Positions 42,219 to 52,949 are shown, numbered from the stretch's first letter. The stretch: 64,000 nucleotides of DNA from Streptomyces sp. NBC_01471 (GCF_041438865.1 NZ_CP109450.1:1777001-1841000), one strand, 5' to 3'. A program made the numbers and translations. Notes: generated by a model not told the origin, from the sequence alone.

Positions 42219-43214
42219 TTACCCGGCAGTACCGTCGCGGGTCAGCCTGCGCCTGCGCCGGATCACCAACGGCAGCGCCCCGGCGAGCCCGAGCGCCCCG
42301 GGAGCGAGCGATCCGGCGGCGTTGATGCCCTTCTGGTCGAAGGTGCTCGGAACACCCAGCCAGTCCCAGCGGTTGACCGGCCAGGCCACCACGAACGCCC
42401 TGCCGACGACCTCCTTGTCGGACACCGTGCCGCCACCGGGCAGCTGCTGGTGGTAGCGCGAGTCGAGCGAGTCCTGACGGTGGTCACCCATCACCCAGAT
42501 CCGGCCCTTGGGCACATGGATCGGCCCGAACGGCTGGTCGTCGCAGGGGGTGTTGCCGGGATAGATGAACGACTTCTCGGACAGCGCCTTGCCGTTGACG
42601 ACGACCGGGCCCCCCTTCTTGCAGGAAACCGTGTCCCCGCCGACCGCGATGACCCGCTTGATCAGGTCCTTCTCCTCCGCGGACGGCATCAGGCCGATGA
42701 AACTCAGGAACTTCTGCGCCACGTTCGGAGTCGGGGTCGGCTCACCTTCGAGCCAGCCGCCCGGGTCGTGGAACACCACGACGTCGCCCCGCTCCGGCTC
42801 CGAGCCGAACCACGGGGTCAGCTTGTCGACCAGCACCCGGTCGCCGCGCTGCAGCGTGTCCTGCATCGAGTCGGAGGGGATCGAGAACGCCTGGACCAGG
42901 AACGTCTTGATCAACAGCGCCAGGACCAGCGCGATGCCGATGAGGAGCGGCAGCTCCTTCCAGAAGGAGCGCTGCTTCTTCGGTCCCCTGTCTCCGCTGT
43001 TCTCGCCGTCCCTGCCGTCCTCGTCAAGGTCGTCCGGCCCGTCGGGGCCGTTCTGCCGGCCGCCGGCCCTGTGCTGGCCACCGGCCCTGTCGGACCCGTC
43101 GGACCTCCCACTGTCAGAGGCTTCGGTTCCCGCGCCACCAACGGGCGGCCCGGGCCGGTCCTCTGGCTCTTCGTGTCCGGATCGCGCGCCGACCGCCACG
43201 TCCCCCACATCCAC
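42219..43214 (-). CDS. sipY: Type I signal peptidase SipY
   Basis: This ~331-aa type I signal peptidase has a long acidic/Gly-rich cytoplasmic N-terminus (~85 residues), a membrane segment (LLIGIALVLALLIKTFLVQAF), catalytic Ser in IPSDSMQDTLQRGDR, catalytic Lys in LIKRVIAVGGD and GDHRQDSLDSRYH near the C-terminus, then a short hydrophobic tail ending in Arg repeats. In S. lividans SipY is the main enzyme for many secreted proteins. The start is GTG at 43214 (or GTG 43208, better spaced from GAGGAG), within the 3' end of the sipX frame. Confidence 0.9.
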   Translation of the reverse strand: MDVGDVAVGARSGHEEPEDRPGPPVGGAGTEASDSGRSDGSDRAGGQHRAGGRQNGPDGPDDLDEDGRDGENSGDRGPKKQRSFWKELPLLIGIALVLALLIKTFLVQAFSIPSDSMQDTLQRGDRVLVDKLTPWFGSEPERGDVVVFHDPGGWLEGEPTPTPNVAQKFLSFIGLMPSAEEKDLIKRVIAVGGDTVSCKKGGPVVVNGKALSEKSFIYPGNTPCDDQPFGPIHVPKGRIWVMGDHRQDSLDSRYHQQLPGGGTVSDKEVVGRAFVVAWPVNRWDWLGVPSTFDQKGINAAGSLAPGALGLAGALPLVIRRRRRLTRDGTAG

Positions 43215-44214
43215 TCCTCACTCCGTGCCGTCGCCTGCCTCCGGGGAGACGCAGGCCCACCACTCCCATAACGAGCGGAAGTTCCGCAGGAGTCGGGAGC
43301 GGGAAGTTTACGTGCCGATCCTGAGAGGCGAGGCCCCCCGGCCCGGAGCCGGACGGATCCGAGCCTGCCGGACCGGAGCCGGGCTGATCGGAGCCGGACG
43401 GACCCGGCGCCGCCGACGCCACCGATGCGAAGGTGGCGGGCTCCTTGAGCCTGCTCCAGTGTCCCAACGGCCAGGCGATCACGACCGCCCGCCCCACCAC
43501 GCCGCTCACGGGCACCGTCCCCTGGTAGGGCTCGTCCAGATGGAACCGGGAATCCGCCGAGTTGGACCGGTGGTCGCCCATCACGAAGAGCCGCCCGACC
43601 GGGACCTTCACCTCGAACTTCAGCTGGGAGGGCGGATTCCCCGGATGGAGGTACGGCTCGTTCAGCGGGACGCCGTTGACGGTGACCCTGCCTTTCTTGT
43701 CGCAGCACTTCACGGTGTCCCCGCCGACCCCGATGACCCGCTTGATCAGGTCCTGTTCGTTGTCCGACGGCAGCAGCCCGATGAAGGTCAGTCCGGCCTT
43801 GAGCTGCTTGACGAGGAACGGAGAGCTCCGGGTCTGGTTCTCCTCCGGCGGCAGCCAGTGGCCGGGGTCCTTGAAGACGACGACATCGCCGCGCTGCGGC
43901 TTCGAGCCGAACCAGGGGGTGAGCTTGTCCACCAGTACCCGGTCGCCGATCCGGATCGTCTCCTCCATCGAACCCGACGGGATGACGAACGCCTGCACCA
44001 GGAACGTCTTGAGCACCAGCGCTATGACGACCGCCACGACGATGAGAACGGGTATCTCGCGCGCCGTGGAGCGGCGCCGCCGCCGCTGCACCTTGCGCGC
44101 CAGCCTGCGCCGCTCGGCCCTGGTGGGGAGGGACCGCTCGCCCGTGGGGCCGTCGACCGCCGCCGTCCGATCCGCGCTCCCCCCGCTGTCGCGCGCTCTC
44201 CCCCGGTTACCCAT
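43114..44214 (-). CDS. sipX: Type I signal peptidase SipX, with an unusually long C-terminal frame
   Basis: This is a signal peptidase paralogue of ~366 aa from ATG 44214. It has a basic cytoplasmic stretch (RRRRR region), a membrane segment (IPVLIVVAVVIALVLKTFLVQ), catalytic Ser in IPSGSMEETIRIGDR, Lys in LIKRVIGVGGD and GDHRSNSADSRFH. After the Gly/Pro linker and a weakly hydrophobic stretch (LPLVMGVVGLRLPG), the frame continues for ~50 Arg/Gly-rich residues and overlaps sipY by 101 bases. That extension looks non-functional, so a frameshift near 43260 or a natural overlap should be considered. The start overlaps the sipW stop by eight bases. Confidence 0.85.
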   Translation of the reverse strand: MGNRGRARDSGGSADRTAAVDGPTGERSLPTRAERRRLARKVQRRRRRSTAREIPVLIVVAVVIALVLKTFLVQAFVIPSGSMEETIRIGDRVLVDKLTPWFGSKPQRGDVVVFKDPGHWLPPEENQTRSSPFLVKQLKAGLTFIGLLPSDNEQDLIKRVIGVGGDTVKCCDKKGRVTVNGVPLNEPYLHPGNPPSQLKFEVKVPVGRLFVMGDHRSNSADSRFHLDEPYQGTVPVSGVVGRAVVIAWPLGHWSRLKEPATFASVASAAPGPSGSDQPGSGPAGSDPSGSGPGGLASQDRHVNFPLPTPAELPLVMGVVGLRLPGGRRRHGVRSGCGGRGGRRAIRTRRARGPARAARWWRGNRSL

Positions 44215-44974
44215 GGCTGCCGCCGGCCGCCGGTACCCGGTCGAAGGCACCGGTCCGCTCCAGCGAGGTCCAGCGGCTGAACGGCCAGCCGATCCCACCG
44301 GCCCGCCCGATGACCTGGTCCACCGGGACCATCCCGCCACCGGGATCACCGAGATGATCACGGGAGTCGCTGGAGCGTGAGCGGTGGTCGCCCATCACCC
44401 AGAGGGTTCCGGCGGGCACCACGATGTCGAAGGGCACCTGGGAGGGCGGGTTGCCGGGATACAGGTACGTCTCGTCCACCGGCCGCCCGTTCACTTCGAT
44501 CCGGCCGCGCTTGTCGCAGCAGACCACATGGTCGCCCCCCACCCCCACCACACGCTTGACGTAGTCGGTACCGGCCGGCGCGGCGAGACCCAGCGCGGCC
44601 GCCGCACCGTGCACCGCCCGGGTCACGGGGTTCCGCGCGGGCGCTTCCTGCACGAAGGAGCCGGTCCCGTCGAAGACCACCACGTCCCCGCGCTGCGGCT
44701 CGTCGCCGAGCCGGTACGCCAGTTTGTTCACCAGCACCCGGTCCCCCACCTGGAGCGTGGGTTCCATGGAGCCGCTGGGAATCAGGAACGGCTGCATCAC
44801 ATACGTACTCAGCAGCAGCAGGAACACCAGGCAGACGAGGGCCAGCAGCCCGGCCTTGCGCCAGGGCCCCTCGATCAGCGCGGAGAGACGCACAGAGCGC
44901 GACCGCTGCTCCTCCCCGGACGTATCCGGTTCGGGCGAGCGGTCGCGCTCCTTGTGCTGTGCTTCGGTGTCCAT
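44207..44974 (-). CDS. sipW: Type I signal peptidase SipW
   Basis: This 255-aa first member of the signal peptidase cluster has a charged N-terminus, one membrane segment (AGLLALVCLVFLLLLSTYVM), catalytic Ser in IPSGSMEPTLQVGDR, catalytic Lys in YVKRVVGVGGD and GDHRSRSSDSRDH. It ends soon after box E, without an obvious second membrane anchor, which distinguishes it from SipX/Y/Z. It follows rplS by 33 bases on the same strand, so the cluster may be partly cotranscribed with ribosomal protein L19. Confidence 0.92.
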   Translation of the reverse strand: MDTEAQHKERDRSPEPDTSGEEQRSRSVRLSALIEGPWRKAGLLALVCLVFLLLLSTYVMQPFLIPSGSMEPTLQVGDRVLVNKLAYRLGDEPQRGDVVVFDGTGSFVQEAPARNPVTRAVHGAAAALGLAAPAGTDYVKRVVGVGGDHVVCCDKRGRIEVNGRPVDETYLYPGNPPSQVPFDIVVPAGTLWVMGDHRSRSSDSRDHLGDPGGGMVPVDQVIGRAGGIGWPFSRWTSLERTGAFDRVPAAGGSHG

Positions 44975-45007
44975 CGGGGCCAGAGCTTATCCGGCCGCCC
45001 TGTGGAC

Positions 45008-45358
45008 TCAGTGGTCGCGCTTCTCCTTGATCTTCGCGGCCTTGCCGCGCAGCTCACGGAGGTAGTACAGCTTCGCGCGACGGACGTCACCGCGGGTGAC
45101 GAGCTCGATCTTCTCGAAGATCGGGCTGTGCACCGGGAAGGTACGCTCGACGCCGACCGAGAAGGAGACCTTGCGGACCGTGAAGGTCTCGCTGACGCCC
45201 GCACCCTGGCGGCGGATGACGACACCCTTGAACTGCTGGATACGCGAGCGGTTGCCCTCGATGACACGGACGTGGACGTTGACCGTGTCACCGGCGCGGA
45301 AGGCCGGAAGGTCGGACCGCAGCGAAGCGGTGTTGACGTCGTTGAGCAGGCTGGACAT
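45008..45358 (-). CDS. rplS: 50S ribosomal protein L19
   Basis: This 116-aa L19 sits at the 30S-50S interface. The family core is intact ([41 protein letters not shown] in pieces, [23 protein letters not shown]). I chose ATG 45358, where homologues begin ([18 protein letters not shown]). It follows trmD in the standard rpsP-khpA-rimM-trmD-rplS order; the 131-base gap to trmD includes a small CCCCTG/CAGGGG hairpin (45450-45464). The signal peptidase genes lie directly downstream. Confidence 0.97.
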   Translation of the reverse strand: MSSLLNDVNTASLRSDLPAFRAGDTVNVHVRVIEGNRSRIQQFKGVVIRRQGAGVSETFTVRKVSFSVGVERTFPVHSPIFEKIELVTRGDVRRAKLYYLRELRGKAAKIKEKRDH

Positions 45359-45489
45359 GATCTTCTGCTTTCTTCGCCGATGCCACAGGTCATCGACGGA
45401 ATCATCGTGATGAGTTTCGGGAGCTGATCGCGTCGGACGGTCGTCGTTCCCCCTGTGGCAGGGGCGCACGCCGGACGTACAGCAGCGGC

Positions 45490-46311
45490 CTATTCTTCCA
45501 CGTCCCCGGGCTCTCGCCCAAATCGCCCGCCGGGCCCCTGCTTCCAGCCCAGGATCGAGAGCATTTCGCGGTCCTTCTTGCCGAAGGACGCGGGGTCGCC
45601 GCGCTCCAGCAGATCCGGCCTGTTGAGATCCGTACGCCGGAACGCCTCGTCCCGGCGCCAGCGCGCGATCTTCCCGTGGTGGCCGCTCAGCAGGACGTCC
45701 GGGATGGACCGGCCGCGCCACTCGGGCGGCTTCGTGTAGACGGGGCCTTCGAGGAGGTCGGCCATCGCACCGGCCGCGAAGGAGTCGTCGCGGTGCGATT
45801 CGGCGTTGCCGAGCACACCGGGCAGCAGCCGGGCGACGGCTTCCGTGATCACCAGGACCGCGGCCTCGCCGCCGGCCAGGACGTAGTCCCCGATGGAGAC
45901 CTCGTACACCGGCATCCGGGTCGCGTACTCGTCGACGACCCGCCGGTCGATGCCCTCGTACCTGGCGGGCGTGAAGACCAGCCAGGGCCGTTCGGAGAGT
46001 TCGACCGCGACCTGCTGGGTGAAGGGCCGGCCACTGGGGGTGGGCACGACCAGGACGGGGCCGGACGCGCCCGACTCGTAACCGGCGGCCAGCACCTCGT
46101 CCAGCGCCTCGCCCCAGGGCTCGGTCTTCATGACCATGCCGGGGCCGCCGCCGTAGGGGGTGTCGTCGACCGTGTTGTGCCGGTCGTACGTCCAGTCCCG
46201 CAGGTCGTGCACCTGTACGTCGAGCCGGCCGCGGGCGCGCGCCTTGCCCACCAGCGAGACGTTCAGCGGTTCGAGGTACTCCGGGAAGATCGTGACGACG
46301 TCGAGCCGCAT
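45490..46311 (-). CDS. trmD: tRNA (guanine37-N1)-methyltransferase TrmD
   Basis: This 273-aa SPOUT-class methyltransferase adds m1G37 next to the anticodon and prevents frameshifting. Conserved segments: [31 protein letters not shown], the trefoil-knot SAM site ([12 protein letters not shown] and [22 protein letters not shown] in pieces) and the C-terminal [19 protein letters not shown]. The start overlaps the rimM stop by one base, so the two are coupled. Confidence 0.97.
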   Translation of the reverse strand: MRLDVVTIFPEYLEPLNVSLVGKARARGRLDVQVHDLRDWTYDRHNTVDDTPYGGGPGMVMKTEPWGEALDEVLAAGYESGASGPVLVVPTPSGRPFTQQVAVELSERPWLVFTPARYEGIDRRVVDEYATRMPVYEVSIGDYVLAGGEAAVLVITEAVARLLPGVLGNAESHRDDSFAAGAMADLLEGPVYTKPPEWRGRSIPDVLLSGHHGKIARWRRDEAFRRTDLNRPDLLERGDPASFGKKDREMLSILGWKQGPGGRFGREPGDVEE

Positions 46312-46856
46312 CAGTCGTCGTCCCGGGCGCCGGCCACCTCGGCCTGGCCGTCGTCGATCAGGCCGGGCGGCGGGTCGATGACGGCCCGCTGCTCCTCCAG
46401 GTCGATCTCGGTGACGATCTCCTCGACGAAGGGGATCATGACCTCGCTGCCGTCGGGGCGCTCCACGATGAAGAGGTCCTGCGAGGGCAGGTGGGTGATC
46501 TCGGTGATCCGGCCGACCTCGGTGCCGTCGGCCAGCACCACGTCGAGGTCCATCAGCTGGTGGTCGTAGAACTCCTCGGGGTCCTCCGGAGTCTGCTGCG
46601 GGTCGACGTCGGCGATCAGCAGGGTGTTCCGGAGCGCCTCGGCGCCCGTCCGGTCCGTGACCCCCGCGAAGCGCAGCAGCAGCCTGCCGCTGTGCACCCG
46701 GCCGGTCTCGATCGTCAGCGGCCCGGTGGCCGCAGGGTCGGTGGCGAGCACCGCGCCGGGTCCGAGCCGCAGCTCGGGCTCGTCCGTGCGCACCTCCACG
46801 GTGACTTCGCCCTTGATCCCGTGGGCGCGCCCGATCCGTGCGACTACCAGTTGCAC
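46311..46856 (-). CDS. rimM: Ribosome maturation factor RimM
   Basis: This 181-aa assembly factor binds S19 and helps 30S head maturation. The N-terminal domain begins [20 protein letters not shown] and the PRC-barrel domain contains [38 protein letters not shown] sequence (quoted in pieces). The C-terminal ~15 residues are an acidic tail. It lies between khpA and trmD; a hairpin in the 111-base gap to khpA may attenuate transcription. Confidence 0.95.
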   Translation of the reverse strand: MQLVVARIGRAHGIKGEVTVEVRTDEPELRLGPGAVLATDPAATGPLTIETGRVHSGRLLLRFAGVTDRTGAEALRNTLLIADVDPQQTPEDPEEFYDHQLMDLDVVLADGTEVGRITEITHLPSQDLFIVERPDGSEVMIPFVEEIVTEIDLEEQRAVIDPPPGLIDDGQAEVAGARDDD

Positions 46857-46913
46857 GCTTCGCTCCTCTTCTGCTTCTGCTTCTGTGTTGCCGCGCGAAC
46901 CGCGGACGACAAA

Positions 46914-46945
46914 GGCCGGGGACGGCTTCTCAGCCCTCCCCGGCC
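46914..46945 (-). terminator. Hairpin between khpA and rimM
   Basis: GGCCGGGGA (46914-46922) pairs with TCCCCGGCC (46937-46945), with a short inner GGCT/AGCC helix. Internal attenuator or processing site is more likely than a full stop, since rimM and trmD follow on the same strand. Confidence 0.55.
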
Positions 46946-46967
46946 CGAGCCGGTGTTCAGCTACTTC

Positions 46968-47207
46968 TCAGCGGACCTGGTCCACGTCGACGAGGTCGAC
47001 CCGGATCCCACGGCCGCCGATGGCGCCCACGATGGTGCGCAGGGCGCGCGCGGTGCGGCCGTTGCGGCCGATCACCTTACCGAGGTCATCGGGGTGCACC
47101 CGGACCTCCAGCACCTGCCCGCGACGGAGGTCGCGCGAGGCGACCTGTACGTCGTCGGGGTTGTCGACGATGCCCTTCACGAGGTGCTCGAGAGCCTCCT
47201 CGAGCAT
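46968..47207 (-). CDS. khpA: KH-domain RNA-binding protein KhpA
   Basis: This 79-aa protein is essentially a single type II KH domain with GRNG (GxxG) in LGKVIGRNGRTARALRTIV, where the RNA backbone is bound. KhpA proteins pair with KhpB/Jag in Firmicutes and affect cell length and small RNA binding; an actinobacterial role is unproven. It lies two bases after rpsP, in the conserved rpsP-khpA-rimM-trmD order. Confidence 0.93.
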   Translation of the reverse strand: MLEEALEHLVKGIVDNPDDVQVASRDLRRGQVLEVRVHPDDLGKVIGRNGRTARALRTIVGAIGGRGIRVDLVDVDQVR

Positions 47208-47209
47208 GC

Positions 47210-47656
47210 TCAGGCCTCGGTCGACTCGGTGGATTCAGCAGCCGGAGCCGCCTCGTCCGCCTTCTTGTCGGCCTTCTTCGCCTTCGGGGTGATGGCCTCA
47301 CCCTTCGGCTCGTCGCCCTCGATGGACTTGGCGAACGCCTCGAACGCGGCGCGCTTGTCGGCCTTCGGCTCCGGCTGCAGCAGCGGCGCGGGGGCCGGGA
47401 GGCCCTTGTGCGCCTGCCAGTCACCGGTGAGCTTCAGGATCGCCATGACCGGCTCGGTCGGCTGGGCGCCGACGGACAGCCAGTACTGCGCACGCTCCGA
47501 GTTGACCTCGATGCGCGAGGGGTTCTGCACCGGGTGGTACAGGCCGATCTCCTCGATGGCCCGGCCATCACGGCGGGTACGGGAGTCGGCGACGACGATG
47601 CGGTAGTGAGGCGAACGGATCTTGCCCAGACGCTTCAGCTTGATCTTGACTGCCAC
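47210..47656 (-). CDS. rpsP: 30S ribosomal protein S16 with long C-terminal extension
   Basis: This S16 of 148 aa starts at GTG 47656 (AGGAG upstream, a little distant). The core is canonical: [49 protein letters not shown]. Residues beyond ~95 form a Lys/Ala/Glu-rich tail ([18 protein letters not shown]), a typical streptomycete addition to the ~80-residue bacterial core. It opens the rpsP-khpA-rimM-trmD-rplS group; the 163-base leader upstream shows an ACGTGG/CCACGT pair but no recognisable riboswitch. Confidence 0.96.
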   Translation of the reverse strand: MAVKIKLKRLGKIRSPHYRIVVADSRTRRDGRAIEEIGLYHPVQNPSRIEVNSERAQYWLSVGAQPTEPVMAILKLTGDWQAHKGLPAPAPLLQPEPKADKRAAFEAFAKSIEGDEPKGEAITPKAKKADKKADEAAPAAESTESTEA

Positions 47657-47819
47657 GGAAGTGGTGTCTCCTGGTCTTGACGTGGTTGGGCACAACGAGA
47701 TGCCACGTGGGGTTGCGGTACTCGGGTGCCCGATGGACGCGTCAGCCGGAGGACGAGAGGGTTCCTGTGCGGCTGTCGAGTACAGCTAGCCATTGTGCCA
47801 TACGTCGCGGCACCCCGGA

Positions 47820-48413
47820 TCAGCCGGCCGCTGCGACCACTTCCGGGATACGGAATGCCTTTCCGCAGCCACCGCAGACGATGGGCGCCTGGGCCAGCAC
47901 GGACGGAACGACCCGGACATTGCGGCCGCAGTCGCAGACCGCCTTCACGCGCACCCCGCCGCCGGAGGAACCGTGCCGGGCGGCAGGTCCGCGGAAGGAG
48001 CGCTTGGTGTCGGAGGCCGTGGCGACCGTGTGCGCCTTGAGCGCGCGCTGGAGCCGCTCGATGGTCTGGCGGTATCTGCGCTTCGCCTCGGGGTTGAGCG
48101 AGACCAGCGAGAAGCCGCTGCTGGGATGCGGCTCCTCGGGGTGGTCAAGCCCCATCTCCTCGGCGATCGCCAGGAACCTGCGGTTGTGGTAGCGGCCGGC
48201 GCGCGAGGTGTCGCGGACACCTCGCGCGGCGGCGATGCCGTGGACTGCCTCATGGAGCAGTCGCTCGAAGGAGAGTTCAGCGCCGCAGGCGGACGAGGAC
48301 TCGCCGATCAGGGACTCGGGCGCGGCTAGATCCGGCAGCTCGGGGTGGTACCGCTGAATATCGGCCCACGCCTGCGCCAGCTCTGCGGCGAGGACAGTTG
48401 GTGTCGTGCTCAC
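47820..48413 (-). CDS. SprT-like zinc metalloprotein (hypothetical)
   Basis: This 197-aa protein has HEAVH at 54-58 within LLHEAVHGIAAARGVRDTSRAG (the HExxH zinc protease motif) and a C-terminal zinc ribbon formed by CDCG (~162) and CGGCG (~183). This arrangement suggests a SprT-like fold related to DNA-protein crosslink proteases, but the match is to motif pattern and not a clear family assignment. It lies alone between rpsP and proS. Orthologues are widespread in Streptomyces as conserved hypotheticals. Confidence 0.7.
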   Translation of the reverse strand: MSTTPTVLAAELAQAWADIQRYHPELPDLAAPESLIGESSSACGAELSFERLLHEAVHGIAAARGVRDTSRAGRYHNRRFLAIAEEMGLDHPEEPHPSSGFSLVSLNPEAKRRYRQTIERLQRALKAHTVATASDTKRSFRGPAARHGSSGGGVRVKAVCDCGRNVRVVPSVLAQAPIVCGGCGKAFRIPEVVAAAG

Positions 48414-48716
48414 GTCGTGACAACGAGCCGGGGTACCGCTGTGTTCCTATTCCGGGGCATCCCAAATAATTTGCACGTACCCGTCAGTTGCCCTTGATGC
48501 GTCCGGACGAGGGCGGGTGCGCTGATCTGCGGAGAAGCCTCACAGCTCACACCAAGGTGGTACGTAGGGTCGCGTACGCCCCGGCGCGTAGCCACGGGTC
48601 CCACGCCGGTCCGCGCTCCACCGGCCGACCCACAAGGGGCGTTTCGGCCGATTCAGCGGCCGGTCACCGGCCGCACCCGACGCCGGGACCGTCGGCCCCC
48701 ACCCGTACGCGAGCGA
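48414..48716. other. Intergenic region between the SprT-like gene and proS
   Basis: About 300 bases contain no supportable gene. An AT-rich patch around 48460-48485 (CCCAAATAATTTGC) is the likeliest promoter area for the SprT-like gene on the minus strand. The proS side is GC-rich with GGCCG/CGGCC pairs near 48640-48670. Confidence 0.5.
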
Positions 48717-50153
48717 CTAGTACGCACGAGCGACCAGAGCGACGGTACCGGGAGCGTCGTCCGACTCCGGCACCGCCCCGTCCTCGGCGACCAGACACCG
48801 TACGGATGCCCCGTGCCCGGCGAGTTCGGCCTCGCCCTCGGGGCCGAGGAGGGCCCACGGAATCCGGGCCCAGCCGCCCGCGGCCGCCGCCTCGGCGGCC
48901 TCCCCGACCGTCCGTACCTCGCTGGTACGGGACTCACGGCGCTCCCGCGACTCGCGCAGCAACTGGCTCTGCGCCTCTTCGAGCACCGCGGGCAGCAGCC
49001 CGGCGAGCTCATCCACGCGTACGGACTCCTTGCCGCCGGGACCGCCGGCGGCCTGCGGGTCGACCACCCTGCGGACCAGGACCGCCGTGCCCTCAGCCAG
49101 GTCCCGCGGGCCGATCTCGATCCGTACCGGGACGCCCTTGAGCTCCCAGTCGACGGCCCGGCGGCCGAAGGGGATGTCGGTGCGGTCGTCGACGCGGACC
49201 CTGATCCCCGCCGCCTCCAGCCGCGCGCCGATCTCGCGGGCCTTCGCCACCGCCTCGTCGCCCTTGATGGCGACGACCACCGCCTGCACGGCCGCCAGCC
49301 GGGGCGGCACCCGCAGGCCGCTGTCGTCGCCGTGCGACATGATCAGCCCGCCGACCAGCCGGGTCGTGGCGCCCCAGGACGTCTGCCAGACCAGCTCCTG
49401 CTTGCCGTCCTTCGACAGGTACTCGGTGTGGAACGCCTTGGCGAAGTTCGTGCCGAGTTCGTGACTGGTGCCCATCTGGAGGGCCTTGCCGTCCCCCATC
49501 ATGGCTTCGAGCGTCAGGGTGTTGATCGCGCCCGCGAACCGTTCCGCGGCGGTCTTGCGGCCGAGCACCACATCGATGCCGAGCACGTTGACCATGAAGT
49601 CCGCGTAGACGTTCCGGTGGATGTGCGCGGCGAAGTCATGCGCCTCCGACCTGTCGGCATGGGCGGTGTGGCCCTCCTGCCAGAGGAATTCGGTGGTCCG
49701 CAGGAACACCCTCGGCCGCATCTCCCAACGGACCACATTCGCCCACTGATTGATGAGCAGCGGCAGATCCCGGTAGCTCTGCACCCATTTCGAGAAGTAT
49801 TCGTTGACGATCGTCTCGGATGTGGGCCTGACGACCACCGGCTCTTCGAGCTCTCTGCCACCGGCATGGGTGACGAGAGCGAGCTCCGGCGCGAATCCCT
49901 CGACATGCTCAGCTTCGCGAGTCAGGTAAGACTGGGGGATGAAGAGCGGGAAGTAGGCGTTCTGAGCGCCCGCGGCCTTGATGCGGGCGTCCAGCTCCTG
50001 CTGCATCCGCTCCCACAGCCCGTAGCCGTACGGGCGGATGACCATGGTGCCCCGCACCGGACCGTTGTCCGCGAGTTCGGCCTTGTTGATCAGGTCCTGG
50101 TACCAGCGGGGAAAGTCGTCCGCCCGGGGCGTGAGAACGGGAGCCTTTTTCAT
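48717..50153 (-). CDS. proS: Proline-tRNA ligase, archaeal/eukaryote-type (ProS type 3)
   Basis: This 478-aa class II aminoacyl-tRNA synthetase charges tRNA-Pro. Motifs: RGTMVIRPYGYGLWERMQ, then RPTSE with VRWEMRPRVFLRTTEFLWQEGH (quoted in pieces), and motif 3 SHGDDSGLRVPPRLA. The bacterial editing insertion is absent, and the protein ends in VARAY with the terminal Tyr of the archaeal/eukaryotic type. The usual zinc-site cysteines of that C-terminal domain are mostly lost (one Cys visible). Start is ATG 50153. Streptomyces normally carry a bacterial-type ProRS elsewhere, so this looks like a second enzyme. It is divergent from a methyltransferase gene. Confidence 0.92.
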   Translation of the reverse strand: MKKAPVLTPRADDFPRWYQDLINKAELADNGPVRGTMVIRPYGYGLWERMQQELDARIKAAGAQNAYFPLFIPQSYLTREAEHVEGFAPELALVTHAGGRELEEPVVVRPTSETIVNEYFSKWVQSYRDLPLLINQWANVVRWEMRPRVFLRTTEFLWQEGHTAHADRSEAHDFAAHIHRNVYADFMVNVLGIDVVLGRKTAAERFAGAINTLTLEAMMGDGKALQMGTSHELGTNFAKAFHTEYLSKDGKQELVWQTSWGATTRLVGGLIMSHGDDSGLRVPPRLAAVQAVVVAIKGDEAVAKAREIGARLEAAGIRVRVDDRTDIPFGRRAVDWELKGVPVRIEIGPRDLAEGTAVLVRRVVDPQAAGGPGGKESVRVDELAGLLPAVLEEAQSQLLRESRERRESRTSEVRTVGEAAEAAAAGGWARIPWALLGPEGEAELAGHGASVRCLVAEDGAVPESDDAPGTVALVARAY

Positions 50154-50233
50154 GGCGCGAATCGTACGGCGAGTACCCCCGGGAACGTGATTGATTTTCG
50201 CGCCCGGAGACGCACAGTCAGGACGCATATTCC

Positions 50234-50251
50234 GGCAACGCAAGCATTGCC
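50234..50251. promoter_or_regulatory. 18-bp near-palindrome in the divergent proS/methyltransferase region
   Basis: GGCAACGCAAGCATTGCC reads the same on both strands at 14 of 18 positions. It lies about 80 bases before proS and 120 before the methyltransferase gene. Candidate operator; no regulator is assigned. Confidence 0.3.
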
Positions 50252-50373
50252 TCACCCCCTCTGGACTTGAGCGCCGATGCGGAGTTCTCTGGGCAACAGG
50301 ACAGTGCGCGCACATCTGCACGGGGGTTTGCAAACCGAGCACAACCGATCTCTCGGCGAATTGGGGCGCTTCG

Positions 50374-51216
50374 ATGTCATCAACGCTCGTCCGGAACCAC
50401 CGGTCCGTGGCTGCGGCTCCCACAGAGGAAGCGGTCGCGCGTGCCCGCGACTGGGCCGAGATCCAGGAACGGATGCTGGTGCCGCTCTACGAAGCGGTCT
50501 ACAAGCGGCTGGACGCGGGCAGCGCCACCCGGCTGCTCGGGATCGGCTGCGGTTCGGGGCTCGCCCTGCTCATGGCCGCGGCCCGCGGGGCGAGCGTCAC
50601 CGGCGTGGACACGCATGCCGAGCGCATCGCGCTGGCCCGGGAGCGGCTGCTGCCGGACGGCGCGGACGGTACGCCCGGTGCACGGCGCGGCAGGACCCGC
50701 CTGGTGCACGGTGGGCCCGCCGAGGCCTCCGGCGGCGCCACCGTGCCGTACAACCTGCTGACGGCCTTCGAGCCGATGGGCGGCGTCACGGGTGACCCGG
50801 ACGGAGCAATGCCCGCGGTCGAGGACGCGGTGCCGCTGCTGGAGCGCGGCAGCGCGGTGGTCCTGACCGGCTGGGGTCCGCCCGAGCGCTGCTCGGCGTC
50901 GGCCGTGCTGCGGGTCGCCACCCGACTGGCCGATGCCGTGCGTCAGCCGCGCAGGGACGATCTGGAGGAGGTCGCGGCGCGGGCCGGGCTGAAGCTCGAC
51001 GGATCGGGCCGGGTGGCCTGCCCGTTCGGGTACGCGGACCTGCGGAGCGCGGTGCGGGGGCTGCTGTCGACCGGGCTGTTCGACGCGGCGATACGGGCGA
51101 CGGACCGGGACCAGGTCAAGAAGGAGGTCGCCGAGGCGCTCCACCCCCATCTGCGGCGCGACGGCACGGTGTGGATGCCGAACATCTTCCGTTACGTGGT
51201 CGCCCGGACCGCCTGA
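50374..51216 (+). CDS. Class I SAM-dependent methyltransferase-like protein
   Basis: This 280-aa protein has a Rossmann SAM-binding motif LLGIGCGSGLALLMAA (about 52-67) and a following acidic residue in VTGVDTHAERIALA. The conserved DxGxGxG appears as GIGCGSG, which is close enough for cofactor binding. The C-terminal half lacks a catalytic motif I can identify, and some paralogues of this Streptomyces family may not be active methylases. The ATG at 50374 has GGGG nine bases before it. It stands between proS (divergent) and ffh (convergent, separated by a strong hairpin). Confidence 0.8.
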   Translation: MSSTLVRNHRSVAAAPTEEAVARARDWAEIQERMLVPLYEAVYKRLDAGSATRLLGIGCGSGLALLMAAARGASVTGVDTHAERIALARERLLPDGADGTPGARRGRTRLVHGGPAEASGGATVPYNLLTAFEPMGGVTGDPDGAMPAVEDAVPLLERGSAVVLTGWGPPERCSASAVLRVATRLADAVRQPRRDDLEEVAARAGLKLDGSGRVACPFGYADLRSAVRGLLSTGLFDAAIRATDRDQVKKEVAEALHPHLRRDGTVWMPNIFRYVVARTA

Positions 51217-51247
51217 CCGCGGGCTGCCCACCGCCTCACCACGGCGA

Positions 51248-51288
51248 AGCGGCCCGTACCCCCGGAGATCCGAGGGGTACGGGCCGCT
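51248..51288. terminator. Bidirectional hairpin between the methyltransferase gene and ffh
   Basis: AGCGGCCCGTACCCC (51248-51262) pairs perfectly over 15 bp with GGGGTACGGGCCGCT (51274-51288), with an 11-base loop. It separates two convergent genes. Confidence 0.8.
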
Positions 51289-51327
51289 CGGCCGTACGTA
51301 CCGGTCCGTGCCGCGCGGGTGACGCGG

Positions 51328-52872
<1,545 letters not shown>

Positions 52873-52949
52873 GGCGGTCGCGGATCCTCGGGTCGGGGGC
52901 GGGGGGACGGTTGGACCCCAGGGTATCCGGACGGGGTGGGTCGGGTCTG

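Noticed and set aside
48480..48640. A tRNA or T-box in the proS flanking region
   Set aside because: I found no cloverleaf or T-box core sequence; the region is only GC-rich with simple pairs.
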